The notes under the pieces were generated by a model, which saw nothing but the letters and a program-made list of their open reading frames with translations, made no database searches and was not told the origin of the DNA. A DNA stretch of 64,000 nt from positions 140,331,982 to 140,395,981 of the forward strand of contig NC_050097.1 in NCBI RefSeq assembly GCF_902167145.1, written 5' to 3'. Below, in pieces: positions 48,001 to 56,148 of this stretch (the first letter of the stretch is position 1; each line of letters starts with the position of its first letter). The DNA is from Zea mays. Taxonomy: Eukaryota; Streptophyta; Magnoliopsida; Poales; Poaceae. A program made the position numbers and the translations under genes.

Positions 48001-51000
48001 AGGGGTCCACATCAGAGAAGCGAAAGACCTTCAATCCAGATGATTTCGCACAAAACACAGCACCAGTAAGATCAGAATTGGTTGTCAACAGCACCTTGTC
48101 GCCTTCGTCATCTTCATACTGCATAGAGCAACACATGAAATTTTAGCTGGTACAATTGTTCAGTATGTAGAGTATTCTAAATAAGCTAAGCTGACAGATT
48201 AATTCAACAGTGCTTGACAGCAACAGATACTGAATGTGATACATGATTATTTCATGAACATCAATGTTTTCAAGTCGTCCGATTAATCGTCCAAGTTAGT
48301 TTGGACCAATCACAATTAATTGCCCAAGTCGTCCGACTAATCGTGATTAATCGCCCTTGTCGGTCAGCCAGAACGACCAACAAGTCGTTCGACTTGAAAA
48401 CATTGATGAACATAAACGTGATATCTTGTATTTGGAAGTCAGACACAGAACATCTTATTCTTACGCTACTTCTCAAGTTGGAAACAATGGGATGCCAAAT
48501 TATTCAAGCTTACCAACAGTTGAATCACCCTCTTCTCATCAACCATGCCTAACCTTTGGATTACAGACGATATCAGCTCATCTAAACTTTCAGAGCCTGA
48601 AATTCAACGAATAAGCTGTTAGCTGAAGCATTCAGCCCCAGTCAACTGATTAAGATCATATTCAGTACCTACCACAAGTGAATCTATGCATGCGTCCCTT
48701 CTTGTCCTGAAGCTTAAAGACAAATAAATTATCAACAGCAGGACGATAAATACTACTACTGCCATCCCTGGCATCTGATGGCATCACTAAAGGTAATTCA
48801 CTGTACAATGCAATAATTCAGGCAAGAATTGCATTGAGAGGGAAGACAAATAAAAAAACACAAAAGAAACATTAACTAAACCTGTGACTATCAAAATCCT
48901 CCTCTGGAGGTTGCTCTAGAGCAAGTGCAGATTCCCAGAATTTCTGCATTATCGTGTTTGCCACATCAGTTGCAGCACCAGGACCTCCTTCAACCTTCAG
49001 AGGGAAAACCATTTCAGATGGACTAAGATTACTAAGATGGATTAAGAAAGAGAGGGCATGAGCCATGGAAAGGGAGACCATTGAAATCGCAGCATGGGTA
49101 AGTTGCAGAACGTCCAAACAAGCAGCAACCCGCCCATCTGTTCATGGAAAAGAAACATCAGATACACAATAGAAGTAAGGCAACCTTAGGCTGGAAGAAT
49201 CAAAGTTTACCTCCATCAAGAACAGGAATATGCAAGAATTTGCCATCATGCATGATATGTAGTGCATCAAGGATTGTTGTGTCCAATGTAGCACAGTCAG
49301 GGTGTGCAGTCATTACCTGGATCAAAACAGTAACAGACACTGTGTCTAAAATAAATACAAAATTCAACAACTTTTGAAGTAAAGAATCATAAATCTCAAG
49401 AAACCTTTTCTACTAGAGTTAACTCAGGAGAAAGATTTTGGGCCACAACACGCATCAGCACATCCCTTGGGCTGAAATTCACAACCATGTTTTCATTATT
49501 AACTTCAAAAATATATAAAAACAGGAAAATTAAAGGGAAGAAAGTTGGAATGCTTACGTAAAGATCCCATGAAGCAAATTTCCAGCAGTAATAATGACTG
49601 AATTAACTTGTAACTCACGCATTTTCCGTGCTGCTACACAAACTGGATCTGAAAGGGAAACAGTTGCTACTCTGCAATTAGATACAGAAATAAGCATTCT
49701 TATCTGGATCAACTTTTGCTAAAAAAAATTACAGAAGAATAGCAATGAATAATAGTAAAGTGACAACATACTTTGTGTTCTCTGTGATAATGGTTGACAA
49801 AGAAGGTTTAAACATCCGTTCTCTCATAGTCTCTATGAGATTGTGTGGAGCTGCATCCAAAAACAGTTAATTGCCTAGGCAAATGCACAAATCAATAACT
49901 AGTTTAGTACATGTACATCCAACTGAAAATACACATAAATTACAACATTAAAATACACAACAAGGCAACAAAACATTTGGCTCCAAGTGATTATAAAGTT
50001 AAAACCAATTTTTTCCTTCAGAAAAACTAGATACTATAAATTACTGATGAAAATTGGTGTATATGACTAAAATATTCATGTTCCAATGTTCAGTGAATTC
50101 TTGTGCATTGGTGAACAACAAGGTGATAAAAAAGGAAAAAACAGGGATGAAGCAGGAGCTGACACAGTACATGGATACCTGAGAAGTTGCCACCTAACTG
50201 TCGCTCAACCCCTTCTACAGCAGCTGCCAGTGCACTTTCTTGCTCTGCTGCCTTTTCCAGTCTTGATATTGCATCATAGAGGCATTTTGTAATGTCCAAC
50301 ATCGCAATAACCTCACCATTTTCTACAACTGGAAGGTGTCTAAATTTACCTAACATAAAAAATCTACAACATTAAATTCAGAAAGATGAATAGCATATAT
50401 CGAAGTAAGTTTATTCAAGTAACATAAAAACATGAGGGTTAGCCTATGCAGCATTAATGTTATGATGTCATTAGGATGTTAAAGGAATTTGGATACTGGA
50501 CCACATTGAAAACGCTAGTCCTCCTTTTCCTTATAAAACTTGGGAGCAACGGAAGTTGTCATTACTCCACCCCTCTAGACTAATACAGTAGCTAAGATAT
50601 AGCATGATCTGTTAAAGTAAGTCCCAAGTCATTGCAGTAAGCATGAACCAAATAATAACTTTCTAATATTAACAAAATAATATGTTCCTTTAGTATCATG
50701 TAATACAAGGCACTTGTTATCCTAGGTTCTTGGTGCCTCTGGAAGCACAGAAATTCCATTGTTTTTCAGGAGGTTCGGCCCAGCCTGGAGGTGTTGCTTC
50801 ACTCTTTCGAGGAGGAACATTATCTCTGGTGCTTTGTGGGTGCCAAGAGTCTTAGGCAGTTGGGTCGGGGGCCAAGTGGGGGTTAGCATTTGGCTCTTAG
50901 TGGTCTGGTTCTGTCCGTGTTGTGTATTAGCAATCGACTGTTTGTGTCTCTAACCCCTTATTAGGTCTAGGATTTGGGGTGTTTTTGTACGGTCCCACTC

Positions 51001-52372
51001 TACTTTGCTGATACGCAGCTCTCATGTGTATTTTCGAGATATATTTTCCATTATTTCTTTTCTTGAATGTGATGTTATATTAACAGTAGTCAACATCATG
51101 GTTTTTAAAGCGATATGGCGAGACAAGGCGTTGGACCGCCGCCTGGACACCTAGGCGAAGTAGGAGACCAAAGCGCCTAGGCATTGGACCACCGCCTGAA
51201 CGCCTAGGTGACGCCGTTAAAACAGAGGTCAACATATACCTTGGATCATTTTCTGCAGTGCCTCAATAGCAGGTGTGTCCCCCATGACATATAAAGGGTT
51301 CCTTGTCATAATCTTGGAGATGATTGTTTGCTCAACCCGCAACCCCTCGGCAATGACCCTTGTAGCTATGTCCTATATCCCAGTTCAAAGGAAATGAATG
51401 AAGCATGAAGGTATATTTCGACTAGCTGTTAGATACTGCTGAGTCAATGTCAGATTTGTCCAAACCAACCACAGATGAAAGACGAAAGCATAACAAGCCA
51501 ATTGCATTTCATCCAATGATTCAAGCAGTGGTATCCATGTATACAAAGTTTCAGCTCCAGAATAAATAAGGACATGCATATAGCATCAGTTATAAGTTTC
51601 AATCACAAAGTAATTTAAACAAATAACATAGCATTAGCTAAAGTTGCAATGGTGCAAAGCATCCCACACTAAAGAAATGCATTCTGTTCAGGCACTTGAT
51701 TGAGACACAAGCTAAGCTTTATGGGAGCGAGTGGAGTACAATCCAAAGCGGTCACTACCTTACTGTGACATTTTTACGTATAAATATGATACTACTTCCG
51801 TTCTCGATTATTTATCATTAGCCACTAAAACGCGACAAATAAAAAAGATGGAGGGAAAAATAAAAAAGAAAGGAGGGAATACTTTTTAAGATCCAAACCA
51901 CTTGGCCGTCAATCATAACCCACCTGGCACCATTAGATTCAAAACTGAAATGATGAAAGAACACGATACCTTGTCGGTGACGATGCCGGAGAGCAGGCCA
52001 CCGGCGTCGGTGAGCAGCACGGCATCGACCCGCCTCGCTGCCATCCGCCGGCACGCCTCCGAGATCGTGGTCCCCTCCGGGATCGTCAGCGCCTTGGACA
52101 GCCGCAGCTTCTTGACCGTCCTCTCCCCTCTGACGAAACAAACCCAACACCTTAGTGACAGTTGAGGCGGAGAGAAGAATCCGAGAAAGGAGAAAGCTTG
52201 TGCGGCCTTACGAGGCGTGATCGGGGGAGGCGGCCTTGGTGGGGACATTGCCGTTGCCGTTGGCGGTACTGGCGACGGCGGCCGTGGGATCATCGGACCT
52301 GCGGGAGGATGCGGCCGACGGCGGGCGGCTGCGAGTGCGGCGATTAAGGGCCACAGCGGCGGTGGAACTCAT
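42037..52372 (-). CDS. CBSCBSPB: CBS and PB1 domain-containing protein (CBSCBSPB type), 14 exons, 549 residues
   Basis: Exons (minus strand): 52372-52212, 52129-51970, 51372-51240, 50349-50179, 49850-49772, 49671-49558, 49471-49405, 49316-49211, 49137-49079, 48994-48882, 48800-48673, 48596-48514, 48118-48029, 42222-42037. All introns are GT-AG and the phases join to one open frame (1,650 nt). Residues 1-57 are Ser/Ala/Arg-rich and likely disordered. Four CBS motifs follow (about 60-115, 125-180, 230-285, 296-350; e.g. RRVDAVLLTDAGGLLSGIVTDKD, GKFRHLPVVENGEV). A PB1 domain spans about 412-497. A membrane helix lies near the C-terminus (about 523-544). CBS pairs bind adenine nucleotides and PB1 mediates protein pairing; the plant family's exact role is not settled. 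The helix suggests a tail-anchored protein. The last intron (42223-48028) contains an antisense copia element. Confidence 0.93.
42352..42492 (+). repeat. 5' LTR of the intronic copia element
   Basis: TGTTAGACTACCCG ... CTTCCAATA. It has a short internal repeat of GTGTAATG and a TATTTAA stretch that may act as TATA box. Identical to the 3' LTR. Confidence 0.93.
42493..42504 (+). promoter_or_regulatory. Primer binding site of the intronic copia element
   Basis: TGGTATCAGATT starts at the first base after the LTR. Confidence 0.85.
42505..43466 (+). other. GC-rich, proline-coding leader of the intronic copia element
   Basis: Nearly 1 kb of very GC-rich, CCG-repeat-like sequence. The pol frame stays open back to an ATG at 42954 and would add about 171 Pro/Arg/Ala-rich residues with no recognisable domain. 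I take it as leader, but translation from 42954 cannot be excluded. No Gag-like sequence is found in any frame here. A long minus-strand frame (42400-43389) is a shadow of the base composition. Confidence 0.6.
43467..47408 (+). CDS. Copia polyprotein with Sm/LSm-like N-terminus, protease, integrase, RT and RNase H; no Gag
   Basis: A 1,313-residue frame from the ATG at 43467 to TAG at 47408. Residues about 5-75: Sm/LSm-like segment (VRVLLHNG, IRGMFVSFDPVWN, LRDCVEV, then LVFPRAAIASLAV). About 105-110: protease DSGAS. About 250-300: GAG-pre-integrase and zinc site (HRRLGHPG, CHACQLG). Integrase acidic residues in HCDLW (about 312), CDNGREF (374) and RAERMI (410). About 570-699: 13 Pro/Ala decapeptide repeats. 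RT from about 818 with LDVKNAFLHG and YVDD (about 1000). RNase H with YTDADWAG (about 1161), SSAEAEYR, CDNVSAV. All catalytic residues I can check are present. The usual UBN2 capsid and CCHC knuckle are absent. The start at 43467 is chosen because the domain begins there; 42954 is an in-frame alternative. Confidence 0.9.
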   Translation: MSFTSPAALVTVRVLLHNGQLIRGMFVSFDPVWNPILRDCVEVHPQAGRHVPGPLVFPRAAIASLAVEPVSSPSLPSASVGAPSLALSAHNVPSTLPPPRTTTDWVVDSGASFHTTPTTTSLLHSHPPHPSHPTSIVVGNGSTLPVTSVGTSALPGPFCLNDVLVAPGLTHPLLSVRRFTSDNQCSMEFDPWGLTIRHLPTHAVLARCDSSGPLYSLHLPSTPHTSVASSPVLTTTTTSHALATTTTSSAIWHRRLGHPGPDVMSQLSGHSDISYTRGSSERLCHACQLGRQSRLPFSTSTSRAVQAFDLVHCDLWTSPVLSLSGYKYYLVILDDYSHFLWTFPLRLKSDTFTTLTHFFAWVSTQFWRPVRALQCDNGREFDNNASRSFFLTHGVQLRLSCPYTSAQNGRAERMIRTTTNMIRCLLFQASLPATYWAEALHTATHLLNRLPSKAVSHPTPHFALYGTAPSYDHLRVFGCACYPNTSATAPNKLSPRSTRCLFLGYSPDHKGYRCLDLTSHRIIISRHVVFDEDVFPLAGSTPPIDLDSLLESDPIPPPPPAPRLAPLPAPRAAPTTSSAPRAAPSTPPAPRAAPSTPPAPRAAPSTPPAPRAAPSTPPAPRAAPSVLPAPRTAPSTPPAPHAAPSTPPAPRTAPAIPLAPRAAPAILPAPRAAPSTLPAPRAAPSTPPAPRAAPSTPARFANPALVYHRRGHATTSAPPDACPSTSAARFADPAVVYHRRESAPPAAPDVPVTHSESSVYHPVAIHRDPGHVHPMVTRRAAGVLRPVDRLILAAATTSTPPDASPVPSSVRTALADPHWRRAMEEEYAALLANHTWDLVPRPPGTNVVTGKWLFRHKLTSDGSLDRYKARWVLRGFTQRPGVDYDETFSPVVKFATVRAVLSLALSRDWAIHQLDVKNAFLHGTLTETVYCSQPTGFVDADRPDLVCRLNRSLYGLKQAPRAWYSRFASYLASVGFVEAKSDTSLFIYRRGDDTVYLLLYVDDIVLTASTADLLHRTIVALQREFAMKDLGPLHHFLGVTAERRPQGLFLHQRQYAIDILERAGMSDCKPCTTPVDTQAKLSEDDGPPVADATSYRSLTGALQYLTFSRPDIAYAVQQVCLHMHTPREPHLTALKRILRYLRGSLDYGLLLRSSPTSELVVYTDADWAGCPDTRRSTSGYAVFLGANLVSWAAKRQPVVSRSSAEAEYRAVANGVAEASWLRQLLHELHSPLQRATLVYCDNVSAVYLSTNPVQHQRTKHVEIDLHFVRERVAAGDVRVLSVPTTLQFADIFTKGLPSSVFLDFRSSLNICTG
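45175..45564 (+). repeat. Thirteen 30-bp tandem repeats coding for APRAAPSTPP-type decapeptides
   Basis: The unit GCGCCACGCGCGGCCCCGTC plus GACCCCGCCT repeats about 13 times, the first and last divergent. It lies in the linker between integrase and RT. As the unit is 10 codons, copy-number change keeps the frame. The other frames also stay open, which explains the long shadow frames on both strands. Confidence 0.92.
47420..47427 (+). promoter_or_regulatory. Polypurine tract of the intronic copia element
   Basis: CGGGGGGG directly before the 3' LTR (TGTTAGAC) and 12 bp after the stop codon. Confidence 0.8.
47428..47568 (+). repeat. 3' LTR of the intronic copia element
   Basis: 141 bp, no difference from the 5' LTR, followed by target duplication AATGG. 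Confidence 0.93.
47574..48028 (-). other. Remainder of the last intron of the CBS-PB1 gene
   Basis: Before the copia insertion the intron would be about 0.58 kb (this part plus 42223-42351). It has an (AT)n microsatellite near 47725-47743. Reading through the exon 13 donor (GTCTTT) meets a stop at 47957-47959. Confidence 0.7.
50725..51085 (+). mobile_element. LINE (L1-type) 3' fragment in intron 3
   Basis: The plus strand at 50731-50887 reads WCLWKHRNSIVFQ, PSLEVLLHSFEEEHYLW and AKSLRQLG before a stop, which matches the C-terminal end of plant LINE ORF2 (the WKHRN segment) and a 3' tail. Its 5' part is missing, as is usual for LINE insertions. It is antisense to the CBS-PB1 gene. Confidence 0.6.
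51097..51227. mobile_element. 131-bp foldback element next to the intron 3 splice donor
   Basis: Direct repeats GTCAACAT (51089-51096 and 51228-51235) flank a segment whose ends, GGTTTTTAAAGCG and CGCCGTTAAAAC, are imperfect inverse copies, with AGGCGCCTAGGCG-like motifs inside. An 8-bp duplication suits a hAT-type MITE. Its right flank lies only 4 bp from exon 3. Confidence 0.6.
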
Positions 52373-52930
52373 GACCGCGGCCGCGTAGGCGTAGGTGGCA
52401 GCGGATTCTCTCGACGAGGTAGGGAAGCGACAGCGCCGGCCGGGAATGTTGGGAACGATCGCTGGCTCTTTTGGGCTTCCATGCGCCTGTGGGGCCCCCT
52501 GTCACGCTTTGGTCCCTGGTATATTGCAAAACTGCAAATTACAGGCTTTTGCAACCGTGGTGAAAACATTGGGATTTGGGGTCTATTCAAAATTCTAGAA
52601 TCTGACAAAGAATTTAACTTCATTCATTCGTTTCAGATTATAGATCTCTTTAGTTCTGTCCTATATTGAACTCCTCCGAGAAAAAAAACCAATAGCCTCT
52701 ATGTAGAAAATTTAATGAAACTAATTTTAATTTAAACATGTTTTTGATCTTTTCTGTAAGATTGATAAAAAAATTAGAGAGGCTAAAGCCTCCTATAATT
52801 TAGAAATTGAGAGATTTATCTTTTTTTATCGGAGCTTAAACATACATTTTTTCTAACATTTAGATTTTACCCAATGATATATGGTCATGTGTTTATGGCC
52901 GTAAGAGCTAATTTAGCACCTTAAAACGCT
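52373..52930 (-). other. 5' flank and probable 5' UTR/promoter of the CBS-PB1 gene
   Basis: GC-rich to about 52530, as expected for a 5' UTR, then AT-rich. I cannot identify a TATA box or start site with confidence. Confidence 0.4.
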
Positions 52931-53290
52931 TCTCGATTTTGAGTAAAATGCAGTAGCATTCCTTGAACTTTGTACAGTGTGTTACATGGGTCCTATAGCT
53001 CAGAAAATCAGCAAAATGTGTCCTCTAACTTAGTCGTCCTATACAAAACCGTCCAAAACCGGGTTTGCTCAAACACGATGTCGATGTGACATGCCACGTT
53101 GGAGCATACTAATCAAAGTCAGAGGACAAAGTTCTAGGACCCAAGTGACTCCATCGTGGCACCCACATCAACATCCGGTTTGAGCAAACCCGATTTTGCA
53201 TGGTCCGACTAAGTTAGAGAACTGGAGCGATGATTGATTCAAATTTGCCTAAAGATCGTGGATTTACATAGGCGGCTCACAAAGGAAAAA
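52930..53290. repeat. Imperfect inverted-repeat (foldback) element upstream of the CBS-PB1 gene
   Basis: A segment near 53015-53100 (TGTCCTCTAACTTAGTCG, CCGGGTTTGCTCAAAC, GATGTGACATGCCAC) is repeated in inverted form at 53150-53225 (GTGGCACCCACATC, GTTTGAGCAAACCCG, GACTAAGTTAGAGAAC). Limits are approximate. A related CCAGTCCTTAAACTTATG motif occurs at 53559. Confidence 0.5.
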
Positions 53291-53779
53291 CAAGGTTAAA
53301 TGCCCCAGGGATTACAACCAAAGTTTCAGGTGTGATCTGACACGATGTGCCAAGTTCGACGATCATGAATGCAATTTACTCCTCATTTTTTCCTACGAAC
53401 TTGGAAAGCTCAAAAAATGGTTTTCACAAATTCTGGTTCCACCTCCATGTGCTGTATTTTTTTCTATCTAATCATTTTAAGTGCAACAAGTTAAAATGAA
53501 TTGTATTTAAGTTGTTCTTCGTCCAAATAATGGTTAAATTTTGAGTAAAGTGTATTTCCAGTCCTTAAACTTATGCGACTACGTCAACCCAGTCCATAAA
53601 CTTTTAAAGTGTGTCTATTAAGATCATATTCACTATTTGGGTCTCACTTAAAGTCTCATGGGTCGAAACAGACCCGATACAACACTTAGATAAGTGGCAC
53701 ATAGTTTCCTCCGTTGTCTTAGGTATCTGCCAAGGTGAAGGAACTTGCTGTTTATTTTGACCATGAAGACCAATTAGGT
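53291..53779. other. Intergenic, no gene recognised
   Basis: AT-rich with repeat-like phrases (AGTCCTTAAACTTATG, AGTCCATAAACTTTT) but no defined element. Confidence 0.35.
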
Positions 53780-54355
53780 ACTATAAACTAGGATGATGTG
53801 GTGGCGTGCCCTAAGCTAGCACTACTTAAAGTAATTAGCCCCAGTTTGTTAGAAGTGTTACCAGAAAATCAAGGAGAGAAACTTCCAGTGTTCTATACCG
53901 ACCTTAAGAAGGGATGGGTTGAACAACATGTAGAAACTACAAATGACCCAGCTCACTCTATCGATTCTGATAGTGATGGACATGATTTTTTGTGACAGTG
54001 ACTATGAGGTGGAACTAGGAGATGCAGATTTATTTGATGAAAATCTTGAAGAAGTTGTAGGAAAATGTGATAAAAAGCTAAAGGCACAAAGTTAAAATCC
54101 ACAGTGGTTGATAGAACCTTAGGAGATAGTGATAATGAAAAGACATATGTTGAAAGGTTGGACATACCACATTCTGACTCAGATGGTGAAGGATATTTTT
54201 AGACATTTGAGGAAGAATATATGTTGAATCCTTCATTCTATGTTGGCCTCATGTTTATTTCAGTTGAAAGACTCAGAAAAGCTACCACAGAGTATAGTGT
54301 CAGAAATAAGGTGGAGATTAAAATTGCTAGAAATGATAGGATTAGGGTTAGATCC
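53780..54355 (+). pseudogene. MULE (Mutator-like) transposase N-terminal fragment
   Basis: Several short frames read an acidic region (SIDSDSDGHDF, DADLFDENLEEV) and then FYVGLMFISVERLRKATTEYSV and NKVEIKIARNDRIRVRS. This is the plant MuDR N-terminal DNA-binding region that precedes the transposase core. Stops and frameshifts break it. It is cut at 54355 by a gypsy LTR, and no catalytic core is present. Confidence 0.7.
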
Positions 54356-55605
54356 TGTCACATCCGGTTTTGGAAGGCAAACCAAATGCGAACCATGTAC
54401 ATGCCAGGATCAGAAACTCACGTACACATCGATTACATAGTTGGATATCATCACACATTGCGCAAAATAAACAGCGGAAAAGGTACTTTATTACATAAAG
54501 ATGTCCAAGACATCCACATAGTCATTAACATAACATAGTCATAAACGTGATCAAAGTGCGAAATACGAAATGTAGCAGATAAGGCCTTCACAGGGAGCTG
54601 ACTGGGGGTTTGCCACTAACACAACTAGAACTCATCATAATCCTAAAACTCCTCAAAGTCCTCCATGTTGCCTGCATCTCCTCGTGAGCACTGATTGCAA
54701 TGGGGACAACCTGGGGTTGGGGGTTTTAAAAGCAAGGGTGAATACACATCAACATACTCAACAAATGTCCCGTTTGGCTAAAGTGGACTAGCTGTATATG
54801 GAGTTAAGGTTAAAGAAGTTGCTTTTAGTTTGTCAAGTATTTATTACTAGTAGTAAGCCAAGTTTTAGTAATAAATCCAGTTATTACCCAAAAGTACTCC
54901 CTCCAAGAGGAAATACCAGAAACCAGAGTTATATTCATCATCAGTAACCATCATCATAAAGTATCCAAAGTTATTCTAATCAAAGAGGATCCCAAGGCTG
55001 TTCTTAACCGTGAGCACGACTGATATACCGGTTTCTAACACTCTGTAGAGGTTGCACACTTTACCCACGAGTAATGATTCCTTTTTGCCTCGGGTAGATC
55101 AAACCCTCAAACACTACTAAGGTGAGTAGGCAAGGTTTCACTACGTAGCCTTTACAAAGATTCCCCAGAGGTCATAGCCGCCCATTAGGTTTCTCCAGTT
55201 TGATAAACACGGTACTTCTCCCCACATGAAGGGTGACTAGCAAAACCAAATCAAAAGAACCTCGACAACCAGCCTTGGCAGAGCAAGTACCGTGCCAGGA
55301 CCCCATTGACGCATCTAATTATTCAGCTAAGGGCACCCCATTCCATCCTCATGGTTGTACTGTTATCCTGGGTGGTCTCTCAATGAACAGGTACAGAGAG
55401 GTACTCAGGAAACAACCTGGGTCCCCTAAAGTATCACAGATCATCATCATAATCAAGATAACATCATCGTATCATAAATATTCGCATCATGTTCGTTGAT
55501 TAAAGTAGAGCAATAGCATGAAGCTAACCATAATAACCCAAAAGGTAATCAAGGACAAGGTAAATACAAACTAGTCAATCCTTATGTTTCAATTAAGTAA
55601 TTAGG
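54356..55605 (-). repeat. gypsy-F LTR fragment
   Basis: It begins TGTCACATCCGG inside the MULE fragment and resembles the start of the gypsy-B LTR (same order of TTTATTACATA, GCGGAA, GGTTGCACACTTTACCCACGA-type blocks). It breaks off at about 55605, where integrase coding sequence begins directly. Target duplication candidate GATCC (54351-54355) has no visible partner. Confidence 0.65.
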
Positions 55606-56148
55606 GGCAGTGAACTTCAAATGCGTGCCCAAAGCTTCATGCAACTGCTGCCAAAAGTGAGAAGTAAACTGGGTTTCCCGATCTCATACTATCTTCTTTG
55701 GAACGCCATGCAAGCATACAATTCGAGACATGTATAGCTCTGCCAACACTGCACTGTTATAGGTGGTCTTGACTGGTATGAAATGAACCGCCTTTGTCAA
55801 GAGGTCCACTACTACCCAGATGGAGTCATAACCGGCTCGAGTGCGAGGTAAACCGACTATAAAGTCCATCCCAATCTCATCCCATTTCCACTGAGGAATC
55901 TGCAACGACTGCAACAAACCTGTGGGCCTCTGATGCTCTGCCTTGATTCTCTGACAACTATCACATATGTTAACATACTATGCGATCTCCCTTTTCATAC
56001 CGTACCACCAAAATATTTTCTTCAAGTCTTGGTACATCTTCTCGCTGCCAGGGTGTTTGGAATAAGCTGTCTCATGAGCCTCCTTGAGAATCAGCTCCCG
56101 AATCGATTTGATGTCGGAAACACATAGCCTATCTTTGAACCATACCAC
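55606..56148 (-). pseudogene. gypsy-F integrase fragment
   Basis: Minus-strand frames 56187-55978 and 55917-55684 carry the zinc region (EAHETAYSKHPGSEKMYQDLK) and the core (EIGMDFIVGLPRT with the first catalytic Asp; KKIV then stop; QFTSHFWQQLHEALGTHL). The third acidic residue is lost at the 55605 junction. The right side is cut at 56148 by LTR G. Confidence 0.85.

Noticed and set aside
52217..52669. 150-codon plus-strand frame over exon 1 of the CBS-PB1 gene
   Set aside because: Antisense shadow of GC-rich exon 1 and its 5' flank.
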